DNA of 64,000 nt, from contig NZ_JABAIJ010000015.1 of assembly GCF_012641435.1 (NCBI RefSeq), positions 62,001 to 126,000 on the forward strand, in the 5' to 3' direction. The notes under the pieces are model-generated. The model was not told where the DNA came from and searched no databases. It worked only from the letters and a program-made list of their open reading frames with translations. The first letter of the stretch is position 1. Each line of letters starts with the position of its first letter. This DNA is from Rhizobium sp. P38BS-XIX. GTDB lineage: Bacteria > Pseudomonadota > Alphaproteobacteria > Rhizobiales > Rhizobiaceae. Positions 20,603-30,650 of this stretch are shown piece after piece. The position numbers and the translations under genes are program-made.

Positions 20603-21452
20603 TTCACGTGAAACACAAGGCGTAAACGCTTTCGTAACGGGTCATCCGGTCAAGCATTCACGCTCGCCTTTGATCCATGGTTACTGGCTGAAGCAGCTCC
20701 AGTTGCCCGGCAGCTATCGCGCACATGAAGTGCCGGCCGAGGATTTCGCTACTTTCATCGCATCCCTGAAAAATGGAACGAGCGGTTTCGTCGGCGGCAA
20801 TGTCACGATCCCTCATAAGGAAGTCGCCTTCAAGTTGGCGGATCGGCCTGACGAGCTTTCCAAGGAGCTTGGTGCGTCCAACACGCTCTGGCTCCAGGAT
20901 GGTGAACTCCATGCGACGAACACGGATGGCCGTGGCTTCACGGCAAATCTCGACGAGCGCCATGCCGGCTGGGATCGTAGCGATCGCGCCGTCATCCTCG
21001 GGGCAGGGGGCGCAAGCCGCGCTGTGATCCAGGCCGTGCGCGACCGCGGCTTCAAGGAAATTCATGTGGTCAATCGTACGGTGGAGCGAGCGCAGGAATT
21101 GGCGGATCGGTTCGGCGATCGCGTTCATGCCCATCCGATGGGCGCACTCGTGGACGTCATGCAGGGTGCCGGTCTCTTCATCAATACGACCTCGCTCGGC
21201 ATGGATGGCGAGGCGGCTCCAACGATCGATTTTTCTGCCCTTGCGCACGGGGCTGTTGTTACCGACATTGTCTATGTGCCGTTGAAGACGCCGCTTCTTA
21301 CCCAGGCGGAAGACCAGGGCTTCGCAATCGTCGATGGCCTGGGCATGCTGTTGCATCAGGCAGTGCCGGGTTTTGAGACATGGTTCGGGAGACGCCCGGT
21401 CGTCGACGAAGCATTGCGGGCACTGATCATCGCGGACATGGAAAAGCATTGA
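20595..21452 (+). CDS. aroE: Shikimate 5-dehydrogenase
   Basis: NADPH-dependent reduction of 3-dehydroshikimate to shikimate in aromatic amino acid synthesis. The 285-residue protein has the substrate motif HSRSPLIHGYWL, catalytic Lys75 in GGNVTIPHKE, NTDGRGF, and the NADP loop ILGAGGASRAVIQAV. It begins MDDSRETQGVN, where codons 3-7 contain a near-perfect parS. The start overlaps maf by eight bases and the stop overlaps coaE (TGATG), so maf-aroE-coaE-dnaQ form one tight operon. Confidence 0.96.
   Translation: MDDSRETQGVNAFVTGHPVKHSRSPLIHGYWLKQLQLPGSYRAHEVPAEDFATFIASLKNGTSGFVGGNVTIPHKEVAFKLADRPDELSKELGASNTLWLQDGELHATNTDGRGFTANLDERHAGWDRSDRAVILGAGGASRAVIQAVRDRGFKEIHVVNRTVERAQELADRFGDRVHAHPMGALVDVMQGAGLFINTTSLGMDGEAAPTIDFSALAHGAVVTDIVYVPLKTPLLTQAEDQGFAIVDGLGMLLHQAVPGFETWFGRRPVVDEALRALIIADMEKH
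20600..20615. promoter_or_regulatory. parS: parS site 4 (one mismatch), inside aroE start
   Basis: TGATTCACGTGAAACA differs from the consensus at position 3 only. It covers aroE codons 2-7 and lies on the opposite side of the proposed origin from the other three sites. Confidence 0.8.
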
Positions 21453-22069
21453 TGATCAAAATCGGCCTCACCGGATCGATCGGCATGGGAAAGTCGACCT
21501 CGGCGAAACTCTTTGCCGACGCCGGTATCCCTGTGAATGACGCCGATGCGGTCGTGCACGATCTCTATAGCGGCGACGCCGTTGCCCTGGTCGAAGCGGC
21601 GTTTCCCGGGACGACCGCCGACGGCAAGGTCGACCGACAGGAATTGAGCCGCAAGCTTGCGGGCGATCCCTCCGGTTTCAAGCGCCTCGAAGCCATTGTG
21701 CATCCGCTCGTTCGCGAACGTGAGCGCGCGTTTCTGGAACGACATGGCAAAGCCGGCGCGGACATGGTGGTGCTGGATATCCCGCTTTTGTTCGAAACCG
21801 GCGCTGAAAATCGGTTGGACAAGATCGTCGTCGTCAGCTGTGATCCACAGATTCAGCGGCAGAGGGTGCTTGCCCGACCGGGCATGACGGAGGAGAAATT
21901 CAATATGATTCTCTCCCGCCAGACGCCGGATGCGGAAAAGCGGGCGCGCGCGGATTACGTCATCGATACCAGTCGGAGCATCGATGCGGCGCGCGAACAG
22001 GTCAAAGAGATCGTAGCGGATTTGAGGCGCAAGCCGAAAGCCGATGGAACCGAAAGCGGAGAGCCCTGA
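21452..22069 (+). CDS. coaE: Dephospho-CoA kinase
   Basis: Final step of coenzyme A synthesis, phosphorylating the 3'-hydroxyl of dephospho-CoA. The 205-residue product starts MIKIGLTGSIGMGKSTSAK with the Walker A at residues 8-16. It has the family VNDADAVVHDLY and the lid region RQRVLARPGMTEEKF. ATG 21452 shares bases with the aroE stop and its own stop shares bases with dnaQ. Short charged C-terminal tail. Confidence 0.96.
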   Translation: MIKIGLTGSIGMGKSTSAKLFADAGIPVNDADAVVHDLYSGDAVALVEAAFPGTTADGKVDRQELSRKLAGDPSGFKRLEAIVHPLVRERERAFLERHGKAGADMVVLDIPLLFETGAENRLDKIVVVSCDPQIQRQRVLARPGMTEEKFNMILSRQTPDAEKRARADYVIDTSRSIDAAREQVKEIVADLRRKPKADGTESGEP

Positions 22070-22785
22070 TGCGTGAGATTATTTTCGATACGGAAACCAC
22101 CGGGCTCGACAACAGGGCTGACCGCATCATCGAAATCGGCGGCATCGAGCTCTTCAATCATTTTCCCACGGGCAACACGCTTCATCTCTTTATCAATCCG
22201 GGCGACCGCAAGGTGCATCCGGATGCGCTTGCCGTGCATGGCATTACCGATGAATCGCTGAAGGATAAGCCGCCCTTCGAAGAGGTCGCCGATCGGATTC
22301 TGGAATTCTTCGGCGATGCCAAATGGATCGCGCACAACGCCACCTTCGATATGGGTTTCGTCAACGCCGAATTCGCACGATTGGGCCGACCGCCGATCCT
22401 GCCCGATATGGTGATCGATACGCTCGCCATGGCGCGCCGCAAACATCCGATGGGTCCGAATTCGCTCGACGCCCTCTGCCGGCGCTACGGTATCGACAAC
22501 TCGCACCGTACCCAGCACGGCGCACTGCTCGACTCCGAACTGCTCGCCGAAGTCTATATCGAGATGATCGGTGGCCGGCAGACTGCGCTTGGTCTTGGTA
22601 GCATCGGTGGTTCGTCGGCACGCTCGCGCCAGAACGACGATGCCGAGGGGATTGTTGCCGATGTTTTCGTCAGGCCCAATCCGCTGCCAAACCGTGTGAG
22701 CGAAGAGGAGCTGGCCAGCCACGCGGCGCTGGTCGCAAAGCTCGGCGCGAAGGGCATCTGGTCGAAATACGGTTCTTCGGAATAG
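22069..22785 (+). CDS. dnaQ: DNA polymerase III subunit epsilon
   Basis: 3'-5' proofreading exonuclease of the replicative polymerase. The 238-residue product has the DEDDh motifs: ExoI IIFDTETTGLD at about 4-14, ExoII AHNATFDMGFVNAEF near 88-102, and ExoIII HRTQHGALLDSELLAEVY near 146-163. It is last in the maf-aroE-coaE-dnaQ operon and followed by a bidirectional terminator. The coaE-dnaQ pairing is typical for Rhizobiales. Confidence 0.96.
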   Translation: MREIIFDTETTGLDNRADRIIEIGGIELFNHFPTGNTLHLFINPGDRKVHPDALAVHGITDESLKDKPPFEEVADRILEFFGDAKWIAHNATFDMGFVNAEFARLGRPPILPDMVIDTLAMARRKHPMGPNSLDALCRRYGIDNSHRTQHGALLDSELLAEVYIEMIGGRQTALGLGSIGGSSARSRQNDDAEGIVADVFVRPNPLPNRVSEEELASHAALVAKLGAKGIWSKYGSSE

Positions 22786-22811
22786 AGGCGATTTCTGCGA
22801 GGTAGAAAAGA

Positions 22812-22839
22812 AAATGCCCGGATCTATGTCCGGGCATTT
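22812..22839. terminator. Bidirectional terminator between dnaQ and secB
   Basis: AAATGCCCGGA (22812-22822), loop TCTATG, TCCGGGCATTT (22829-22839), an 11-base-pair stem. T-rich flanks on both strands suit both convergent genes. Confidence 0.9.
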
Positions 22840-22869
22840 CTGTTTCCAGCGATGGAAATTTGTCGATGC

Positions 22870-23346
22870 TTAGTTCGGTACGGCCGAAACCTGGGCGCGG
22901 GCCTGTTCTTCAGCCATGCGCTGCGTAAACATCTGCGCGAAATCGATCGGGTCGATCATCAGCGGCGGGAAGCCACCGTTGCGCGTGATGTCGGCAATGA
23001 TCTGACGTGCAAACGGGAACAGCAGGCGCGGGCATTCGATGAACAGCAGCGGCAGCATGTGTTCCTGCGGGAAGCCGGTCACGCGGAAGACGCCGCCGTA
23101 AACCAGCTCGGTGTGGAAGAGAACGCGCTCGCCATCCTTGGCTTCGGCATTCAGCGTCAGCACCACGTCGAAATCCGAGTCCGACAGCGGATTGGCGTTG
23201 ACATTGACATTGATATTGATGTCAGGAGCGTTTTCCCGGGCCTGAAGCGAGCGCGGAGCACCCGGATTTTCAAAGGAAAGATCCTTCGTGTACTGGGCAA
23301 GAATGCTGAGGCTCGGGCTTGCTGCGCCGTTTGTCTCGTTGGCCAT
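22870..23346 (-). CDS. secB: Protein-export chaperone SecB
   Basis: Tetrameric cytosolic chaperone that holds preproteins unfolded and hands them to SecA. The 158-residue product has the SecB core NINVNVNANPLSDSDFDVVL, FHTELVYGGVFRVTGF and the conserved PRLLFPFARQIIADITRNGGFPPL split across residues about 110-135. The C-terminal tail QVSAVPN is short and lacks the zinc-binding cysteines found in some enteric SecA partners, as is normal here. It converges on dnaQ. Confidence 0.97.
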   Translation of the reverse strand: MANETNGAASPSLSILAQYTKDLSFENPGAPRSLQARENAPDININVNVNANPLSDSDFDVVLTLNAEAKDGERVLFHTELVYGGVFRVTGFPQEHMLPLLFIECPRLLFPFARQIIADITRNGGFPPLMIDPIDFAQMFTQRMAEEQARAQVSAVPN

Positions 23347-23438
23347 GGGGGTGTCCTCTCACGTCTATGGGTGTCGCCATCTAGCATTTCGAATAAGGGC
23401 TTACAACCCTTAGCCACGAGCGCTTTCTGGCGGCAGCC

Positions 23439-23957
23439 CTAGTCCTCGAGCCGCTTTTGATCGGACCAGGGGGAGTTGCGTTTTGGCTCGCGATGGAAAT
23501 CGGTTTCGTCGAGATCGACGACGGTTCCAGTGTTGCGCGGCTGAGCCTGAGGGCCGGCGCCGGGCTGTTGTCCGCGGCGAAAGGCGGGGGAGTTGCCGAC
23601 GACGACAATGCGGTTGCGCAGGATCTTCCAGGCGATATCGCGTACCGCCGGAATGAACAGCAGCAGGCCGATGATATCCGAGATAAAGCCCGGCAGCATC
23701 AGGAAGAAGGCGGCAATGACGATCATGGCGCCGTGCACCATCTCACGGCCGGGATCGCCACCATTGCGGCTTTCGCTCGATATGCGCTGCAGGATGCCGA
23801 TGCCCTGAATTCTCAAGAGCGCTGCGCCGAGCACGGCACTGAGGATGACCAAGCCGAGAGTCGCCCAAACGCCAACCATTTTTCCAACGACAATGAAGCC
23901 GGCGATTTCCGCAAGCGGCATCAGAAAAACGAAGATAGGAAGAAGTGATAGGCGCAT
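23439..23957 (-). CDS. fxsA: FxsA family membrane protein
   Basis: Small inner-membrane protein; the E. coli member relieves exclusion of phage T7 by the F plasmid, and its normal job is unknown. The 172-residue product has three hydrophobic segments at about 4-22, 28-48 and 75-100, including the family stretch LMPLAEIAGFIVVGKMVGVW and FFLMLPGFISDIIGLLLFIP. A polar, low-complexity C-terminal tail follows. It is divergent from timA. Confidence 0.9.
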   Translation of the reverse strand: MRLSLLPIFVFLMPLAEIAGFIVVGKMVGVWATLGLVILSAVLGAALLRIQGIGILQRISSESRNGGDPGREMVHGAMIVIAAFFLMLPGFISDIIGLLLFIPAVRDIAWKILRNRIVVVGNSPAFRRGQQPGAGPQAQPRNTGTVVDLDETDFHREPKRNSPWSDQKRLED

Positions 23958-24105
23958 GTTACCTTTGGTCCTGAAAGCTGGGTTTCTCCATGTAAGCGTT
24001 AGTTGATCACGTACAATAAAGAAACTCGTCCGCTATTTGAATGATAGATGGATGCGGACTATATGGGGATTGAACTTTTAATTTTAACGGTGGTTCCGAT
24101 ACGAG

Positions 24106-24807
24106 ATGGGTGCAAACGACTTTGTGACGATCTTTTTCCTGGTTGCGGCAGTGCTGATTTTCTTTCAGCTGCGTAGCGTCCTTGGCCGCCGCACAGGGAA
24201 TGAGAAGCCGCCGCGAGATCTTTACGGTTCGGCAGATCAGGCGAATAGCCCGACGCCGCCCGACGCCGGCAAGGTGGTTACGCTGCCTCGGCGCGATGCC
24301 GCTGAAGAGGAAGATCGCTTTGCCGCGATCGATGCTTTCACCCCGGCCGGCACACCGCTCAATGATTCCTTGCGTGAACTGAGCAAGTCCGATCCCGCCT
24401 TCACGCCGAAGGAATTCGTCAACGGCGCCCGCATGGCCTACGAGATGATCGTCATGGCTTTTGCCGATGGCGATCGCAAGGCTTTGAAGGGATTGCTGTC
24501 GCGCGAAGTCTATGAGGGTTTCGATGCCGCCATCTCCGATCGCGAAGCGAAGGGTGAAAAGGTGAAATCGACCTTTGTCGGTATCGACAAGGCCGATATC
24601 GTCGTCGCCGAGATGAAGGGTACGGAAGCCTTCGTCACCATGCGCATCGTCAGCCAGATGATTTCGGCCACCTACGACAAGGCCGGCACGTTGATCGATG
24701 GCGACGCGGAAAGCGTGGCGGAGATCAACGACCTCTGGACATTTGCCCGCGACACGCGTTCGCGCGATCCGAACTGGAAACTTGTGGCGACCGAATCGGA
24801 ACAATGA
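24106..24807 (+). CDS. timA: Tim44/TimA family putative adaptor protein
   Basis: Bacterial relative of the mitochondrial import protein Tim44. The 233-residue product has one N-terminal membrane segment at about residues 5-22 (FVTIFFLVAAVLIFFQL), a polar proline-rich linker, and a C-terminal Tim44-like domain from about 95 onward (EFVNGARMAYEMIVMAFADG to the end). It overlaps mltA by four bases (ATGA). The family is called an adaptor by analogy; its partner in bacteria is not known from sequence. Confidence 0.88.
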   Translation: MGANDFVTIFFLVAAVLIFFQLRSVLGRRTGNEKPPRDLYGSADQANSPTPPDAGKVVTLPRRDAAEEEDRFAAIDAFTPAGTPLNDSLRELSKSDPAFTPKEFVNGARMAYEMIVMAFADGDRKALKGLLSREVYEGFDAAISDREAKGEKVKSTFVGIDKADIVVAEMKGTEAFVTMRIVSQMISATYDKAGTLIDGDAESVAEINDLWTFARDTRSRDPNWKLVATESEQ

Positions 24808-25922
24808 CAAGCCCAACGCAGGAATTCAGGCTGGAGCCGGCAACCTTCGCTGATTTGAAGGGCTGGGAGGACGATGATCCTTCCAGCCTTTTTCGCGCTA
24901 TGAAGGACTGTCGATTTCATATCCGCGCGGTAAAACCGTATCGAACCGGTGCTGCCGGCCTAACAGCGGATGATCTCCTGACGCTTCTCGATGCTGCGGA
25001 GGGAAGAGAGCCTGACAGCGCGGCGGAAGCCCGGGCATTCTTCGAGCAACAGTGTCAGCCCTTCTTCATTCGCCGTGCTGATGGTGCGACCGGCTTTGTG
25101 ACGGCATTCTTCGAACCCGAAATCGAAGTGTCGGCTGAGCGGGATGAAACCTATCGCTATCCCTTCTATCGGCGCCCGGATGATCTGATCGACCTGGACG
25201 ATGGCAATAGGCCTGCCGATCTCGATCCGTCCTACATGTTCGGCAGGCTTCAAGACGGCACGATTTCCGCCTACCCCGATCGTGGCGAAATTGATCGCGG
25301 TTATCTGGATGGCAAGGGATTGGAAATCGCCTGGGCGAAATCCAAGGTCGATATTTTCTTCGTCCATGTCCAGGGTGCGGCGCGTCTGCGCTATCCGGAC
25401 GGGCGGCTCGGTCGCATCACCTATGCCGCCAAGGCCGGTCATCCCTTCTCGGCCGTCGGGCGCTTGCTGATTGATCGCGGCTCGCTGGATCGCGCGACGA
25501 TCTCGATGCAGACCATCCGAGACTGGCTTTATGGCCATCCGGAAGAGGTTGACGAAGTCCTCTCGCACAATCGATCCTATATATTCTTCCGCGAGGCCGA
25601 TGTCAGCGATTCTGCTCTGGGCCCGATCGCAGCGGCTAAGGTGCCGCTTGTGGCCGGTCGCTCCCTGGCGGTCGACCGGCTGATCCACACGTTCGGCTTT
25701 CCCTTCTTCATCCGCTCCGAAAGCCTGACGCATCTCGATGCGCAGAAGCCTTTTGCACGGCTGATGCTGGCGCTCGATACGGGCTCGGCGATCGTCGGGC
25801 CGGCGCGGGGTGATATCTTTACCGGCTCAGGCTATGACGCGGGCGAGCTCGCCGGCACCGTGCGCAACGACGCCGATTTTTATATACTTATTCCGAAGGC
25901 GGCGGCGCAGAGGTTCGGCTGA
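24804..25922 (+). CDS. mltA: MltA-family lytic murein transglycosylase
   Basis: Cleaves the glycan strands of peptidoglycan, leaving 1,6-anhydromuramic acid. The 372-residue product has the MltA domain (GFVTAFFEPEIEVSAERDET, and VDIFFVHVQGAARLRYPDGR near 190-209) and a C-terminal 3D domain with catalytic aspartates in ALDTGSAIVGPARGDIFTGSG near 329-349. The N-terminus MTSPTQEFRLEP is polar, with no signal peptide or lipobox, and the first start codon of the frame is used. Coupled to timA by ATGA. Confidence 0.92.
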   Translation: MTSPTQEFRLEPATFADLKGWEDDDPSSLFRAMKDCRFHIRAVKPYRTGAAGLTADDLLTLLDAAEGREPDSAAEARAFFEQQCQPFFIRRADGATGFVTAFFEPEIEVSAERDETYRYPFYRRPDDLIDLDDGNRPADLDPSYMFGRLQDGTISAYPDRGEIDRGYLDGKGLEIAWAKSKVDIFFVHVQGAARLRYPDGRLGRITYAAKAGHPFSAVGRLLIDRGSLDRATISMQTIRDWLYGHPEEVDEVLSHNRSYIFFREADVSDSALGPIAAAKVPLVAGRSLAVDRLIHTFGFPFFIRSESLTHLDAQKPFARLMLALDTGSAIVGPARGDIFTGSGYDAGELAGTVRNDADFYILIPKAAAQRFG

Positions 25923-26503
25923 TGGCCCCGGAACGGCAGAACAAGGATCGAAAGCTCAGTGCGGAAGACCGTATCCTTTGGGGTAAGGTCGCAAAGAGCA
26001 CGCGTCCCATGCCGGGTCGAATGGCCGACATGGAAGCGTTCGAGGCGGCGCTTCAGGCTGATGCCGAAAGTGAAGAGAGCAGCCGCGTTGCAAAGGCAAA
26101 GGCGGCGCCTGCTGCAGAATCCCAGGAAACGCCGGCACCGGCAAAGCAGCCCAGCGGCCGCCACCATCCGCTGGAACGTCCCGTCAAGCGCAAGATCGCA
26201 AAAGGTCATCTGGCGCTGGAGGCACGGATCGACTTGCATGGCCTGATCCAGAGCGAAGCACATTCCATGCTGCTCGATTTTCTGTTGCGCGCCCACACAC
26301 GCGGCTTGCGCCATGTTCTCGTCATCACGGGCAAAGGCAGCTCGATGGGCAGCGAGGGGGCTTTGCGGCGCGCTGTGCCGCTCTGGTTCTCAAAACCGGA
26401 ATTTCGGTTTCTGATCTCCTCCTATGAGGCGGCAGCGCAGCACCATGGCGGCGATGGCGCGCTCTATATCAGATTATCGCGCTCGAAGGGGGAGAAGCCT
26501 TGA
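25922..26503 (+). CDS. Smr/MutS2-domain protein
   Basis: A 193-residue protein with a charged, alanine-rich N-terminal half and a C-terminal Smr domain from about residue 95: ARIDLHGLIQSEAHSMLLDF, then LVITGKGS, and the end GGDGALYIRLSR. Smr domains are small nicking endonucleases found alone or at the end of MutS2; stand-alone ones act on DNA or, in some cases, on mRNA in ribosome rescue. It overlaps mltA by one base and the downstream regulator by four. The substrate is unknown. Confidence 0.9.
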   Translation: MAPERQNKDRKLSAEDRILWGKVAKSTRPMPGRMADMEAFEAALQADAESEESSRVAKAKAAPAAESQETPAPAKQPSGRHHPLERPVKRKIAKGHLALEARIDLHGLIQSEAHSMLLDFLLRAHTRGLRHVLVITGKGSSMGSEGALRRAVPLWFSKPEFRFLISSYEAAAQHHGGDGALYIRLSRSKGEKP

Positions 26504-26865
26504 CGCCTTTCGGCGAAGCCGTGCGGAAACTGAGATTGCGCAAGGGCGTCTCGCAAAAGCAGATGGCGGCTGCGCTGAATGTAACCCCGGCCTACCTTTC
26601 TGCCCTGGAGCACGGCAAGCGCGGATTGCCGACCTTCGACCTGCTGCAGCGTATCGCCGGCTACTTCAACATCATCTGGGACGAGGCCGAAGAACTCTTT
26701 CTGCTGGCCCGATTTTCAGACCCCCGTGTGGTGGTCGATACCTCCGGGCTTGCACCTGAATATACGGCTTTCGTCAACCGCCTTGCGGGCAAGATTCGCA
26801 GTCTTGACGCCGCGACGATACAAGAGCTATCCCGTATCCTCGAAAATGGTGGAAAATCAGGCTGA
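26500..26865 (+). CDS. XRE-family helix-turn-helix regulator
   Basis: A 121-residue DNA-binding protein. Residues about 5-60 form a Cro/cI-type helix-turn-helix: FGEAVRKLRLRKGVSQKQMA and LNVTPAYLSALEHGKRGLP. The rest may form a dimerisation domain. The start is TTG 26500, overlapping the smr stop (TTGA), so it is read from the timA-mltA-smr transcript. Its target is not evident; autoregulation of the operon or control of gyrB just downstream are only guesses. Confidence 0.88.
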   Translation: MTPFGEAVRKLRLRKGVSQKQMAAALNVTPAYLSALEHGKRGLPTFDLLQRIAGYFNIIWDEAEELFLLARFSDPRVVVDTSGLAPEYTAFVNRLAGKIRSLDAATIQELSRILENGGKSG

Positions 26866-26912
26866 AAAGCGCCTTAATCCCCTGTTTTATACCCTATTTC
26901 GGGGCCTGCCGT

Positions 26913-26941
26913 TTGGAACTTCGGGGCGAAACATCCTATAT
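26913..26941 (+). promoter_or_regulatory. Candidate sigma-70 promoter for gyrB
   Basis: TTGGAA (26913-26918), 17 bases, CTATAT (26936-26941): the -10 matches the rhizobial CTATAT consensus exactly. It is 71 bases ahead of the gyrB ATG. Confidence 0.6.
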
Positions 26942-27012
26942 TCAGGGCAAGAAAAACCGTTGATTCGCTAGGGATCGGCGAGATTCTCTAAACACTGGAA
27001 AGACTTCAATAC

Positions 27013-29442
<2,430 letters not shown>

Positions 29443-29460
29443 TTGTTTCCATCAGACATA

Positions 29461-29495
29461 AAAAGGCCCGCCGAACGAATTCGGCGGGCCTTTTT
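29461..29495. terminator. Bidirectional terminator between gyrB and nitroreductase
   Basis: GGCCCGCCGAA, loop CGAA, TTCGGCGGGCC, then TTTTT; A-run on the other flank. The stem is 11 base pairs, extended by A/T pairs. Confidence 0.93.
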
Positions 29496-29507
29496 CTTTG
29501 TCGTCAA

Positions 29508-30107
29508 TTACTTGGCGATGAAGGTGCCGTTGAAGGCGACGTCCGAAATCGGCTTGCGCTGGCTCGGGACTTCGCGCTCGCGCAGCTTTTCCGGAAGCTG
29601 GTTCTTGTCACCGACCTTGCCGATCGCGACCGCTGCTTCAACGCGGAAACCTTCCGGAATGCCGAGAATTTCATAGGACTTTTCGACATGAATGCCGGTC
29701 ATGCCGTGAGCCTGGTAGCCGGCTAGATGTGCCTGAACCGCGAGGAAGCCCCAGGCCGCGCCGGCATCGAAGGAGTGGCTGTAGCTGGGCTTCTGGTCGG
29801 CCGAGCCGAGCTCGCCGTTGTGCGTACGCGAAATCACGAACAGCAAGGCGGATGCGGATTTCACCCAACCCTGGTTGAACTCGACCAGAACGCTCAGGAA
29901 CTTTTCCCATTGCTCGGAATCGCGCAAGGCATAGAGGAACCGCCAAGGTTGCAGGTTCGAAGCCGACGGCGCCCAATGGGCTGCTTCCAGGATAGTCAGC
30001 AGATCGGCTTCCGGCATCGCCTCGTTGGAGTAGGCGCGGGGAGACCAGCGATCGAGAAAGAGTTTGTCGATCGGATATTGCGATTCGCGGCTGTTGCTTG
30101 ATGTCAT
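29508..30107 (-). CDS. Nitroreductase family protein
   Basis: FMN-dependent oxidoreductase of the nitroreductase fold, 199 residues. The FMN-binding signature SPRAYSNEAMPEADLLTILE followed by AAHWAPSASNLQPWRFLYA lies near residues 20-55. The C-terminal part shows GIPEGFRVEAAVAIGKVGDK. ATG 30107 is preferred because an AGAAG site precedes it; a TTG/ATG extension to 30149 adds unmatched residues. The natural substrate is unknown. Monocistronic, convergent with gyrB. Confidence 0.88.
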   Translation of the reverse strand: MTSSNSRESQYPIDKLFLDRWSPRAYSNEAMPEADLLTILEAAHWAPSASNLQPWRFLYALRDSEQWEKFLSVLVEFNQGWVKSASALLFVISRTHNGELGSADQKPSYSHSFDAGAAWGFLAVQAHLAGYQAHGMTGIHVEKSYEILGIPEGFRVEAAVAIGKVGDKNQLPEKLREREVPSQRKPISDVAFNGTFIAK

Positions 30108-30191
30108 GGGAGCTTCTTTCGTCAGGGAGGTTTGGCCCGCAATCTCCACTGGACGCGGCGTGCGGGCTGGCTAAGAATTCGGGGTGGGAAC

Positions 30192-30491
30192 CTATACTTC
30201 GGTCGCGCCGGCAGTCCAGGTCACATCCAGCTCTTCACGGAACGCGAAGCGCTTGAGGTGATCGGCGACAACAGTCTGCATGCGTTCGAGATCTTCGGAT
30301 TTTTCGACCGTCAGCGTCATAATGAGTGTATCGGGCTCGGCCGCCAGATCGAGAAAGTTTTCATCGCTGAAGGGCACCTTGCCTGCATTCGCATCGAATT
30401 CCACGCTGAAGCGGTGGCTCCAGTGTTTGCAGAGCTGCTGAAGATAGCGGCTGGCATGCTCGGTTTTCACGCGGGATACGGATGTCGCCAT
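30192..30491 (-). CDS. DUF2218 domain-containing protein
   Basis: A 99-residue soluble protein of the DUF2218 family. Features seen are RYLQQLCKHWSHRFSVEFDA, the acidic middle and KSEDLERMQTVVADHLKRFA. The family is common in Proteobacteria beside metal or siderophore functions, but nothing here ties it to one. ATG 30491 starts the conserved region; 30518 is an in-frame alternative. It is divergent from the reductase gene at 30651. Confidence 0.82.
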   Translation of the reverse strand: MATSVSRVKTEHASRYLQQLCKHWSHRFSVEFDANAGKVPFSDENFLDLAAEPDTLIMTLTVEKSEDLERMQTVVADHLKRFAFREELDVTWTAGATEV

Positions 30492-30650
30492 GGAATGCTC
30501 CGATAAAGCTGATCGCAATACGCGTCCTCATACATAGAGGTCTCCGCATACGCCAGGTAGACAGTCTGTTTCAAGTTTGCGTTATTCCAGTGAAATTCTG
30601 TTCCGCTATGCTGCTATCATCATGAAATAGGTGCGAGTGGAGACAGAGCC

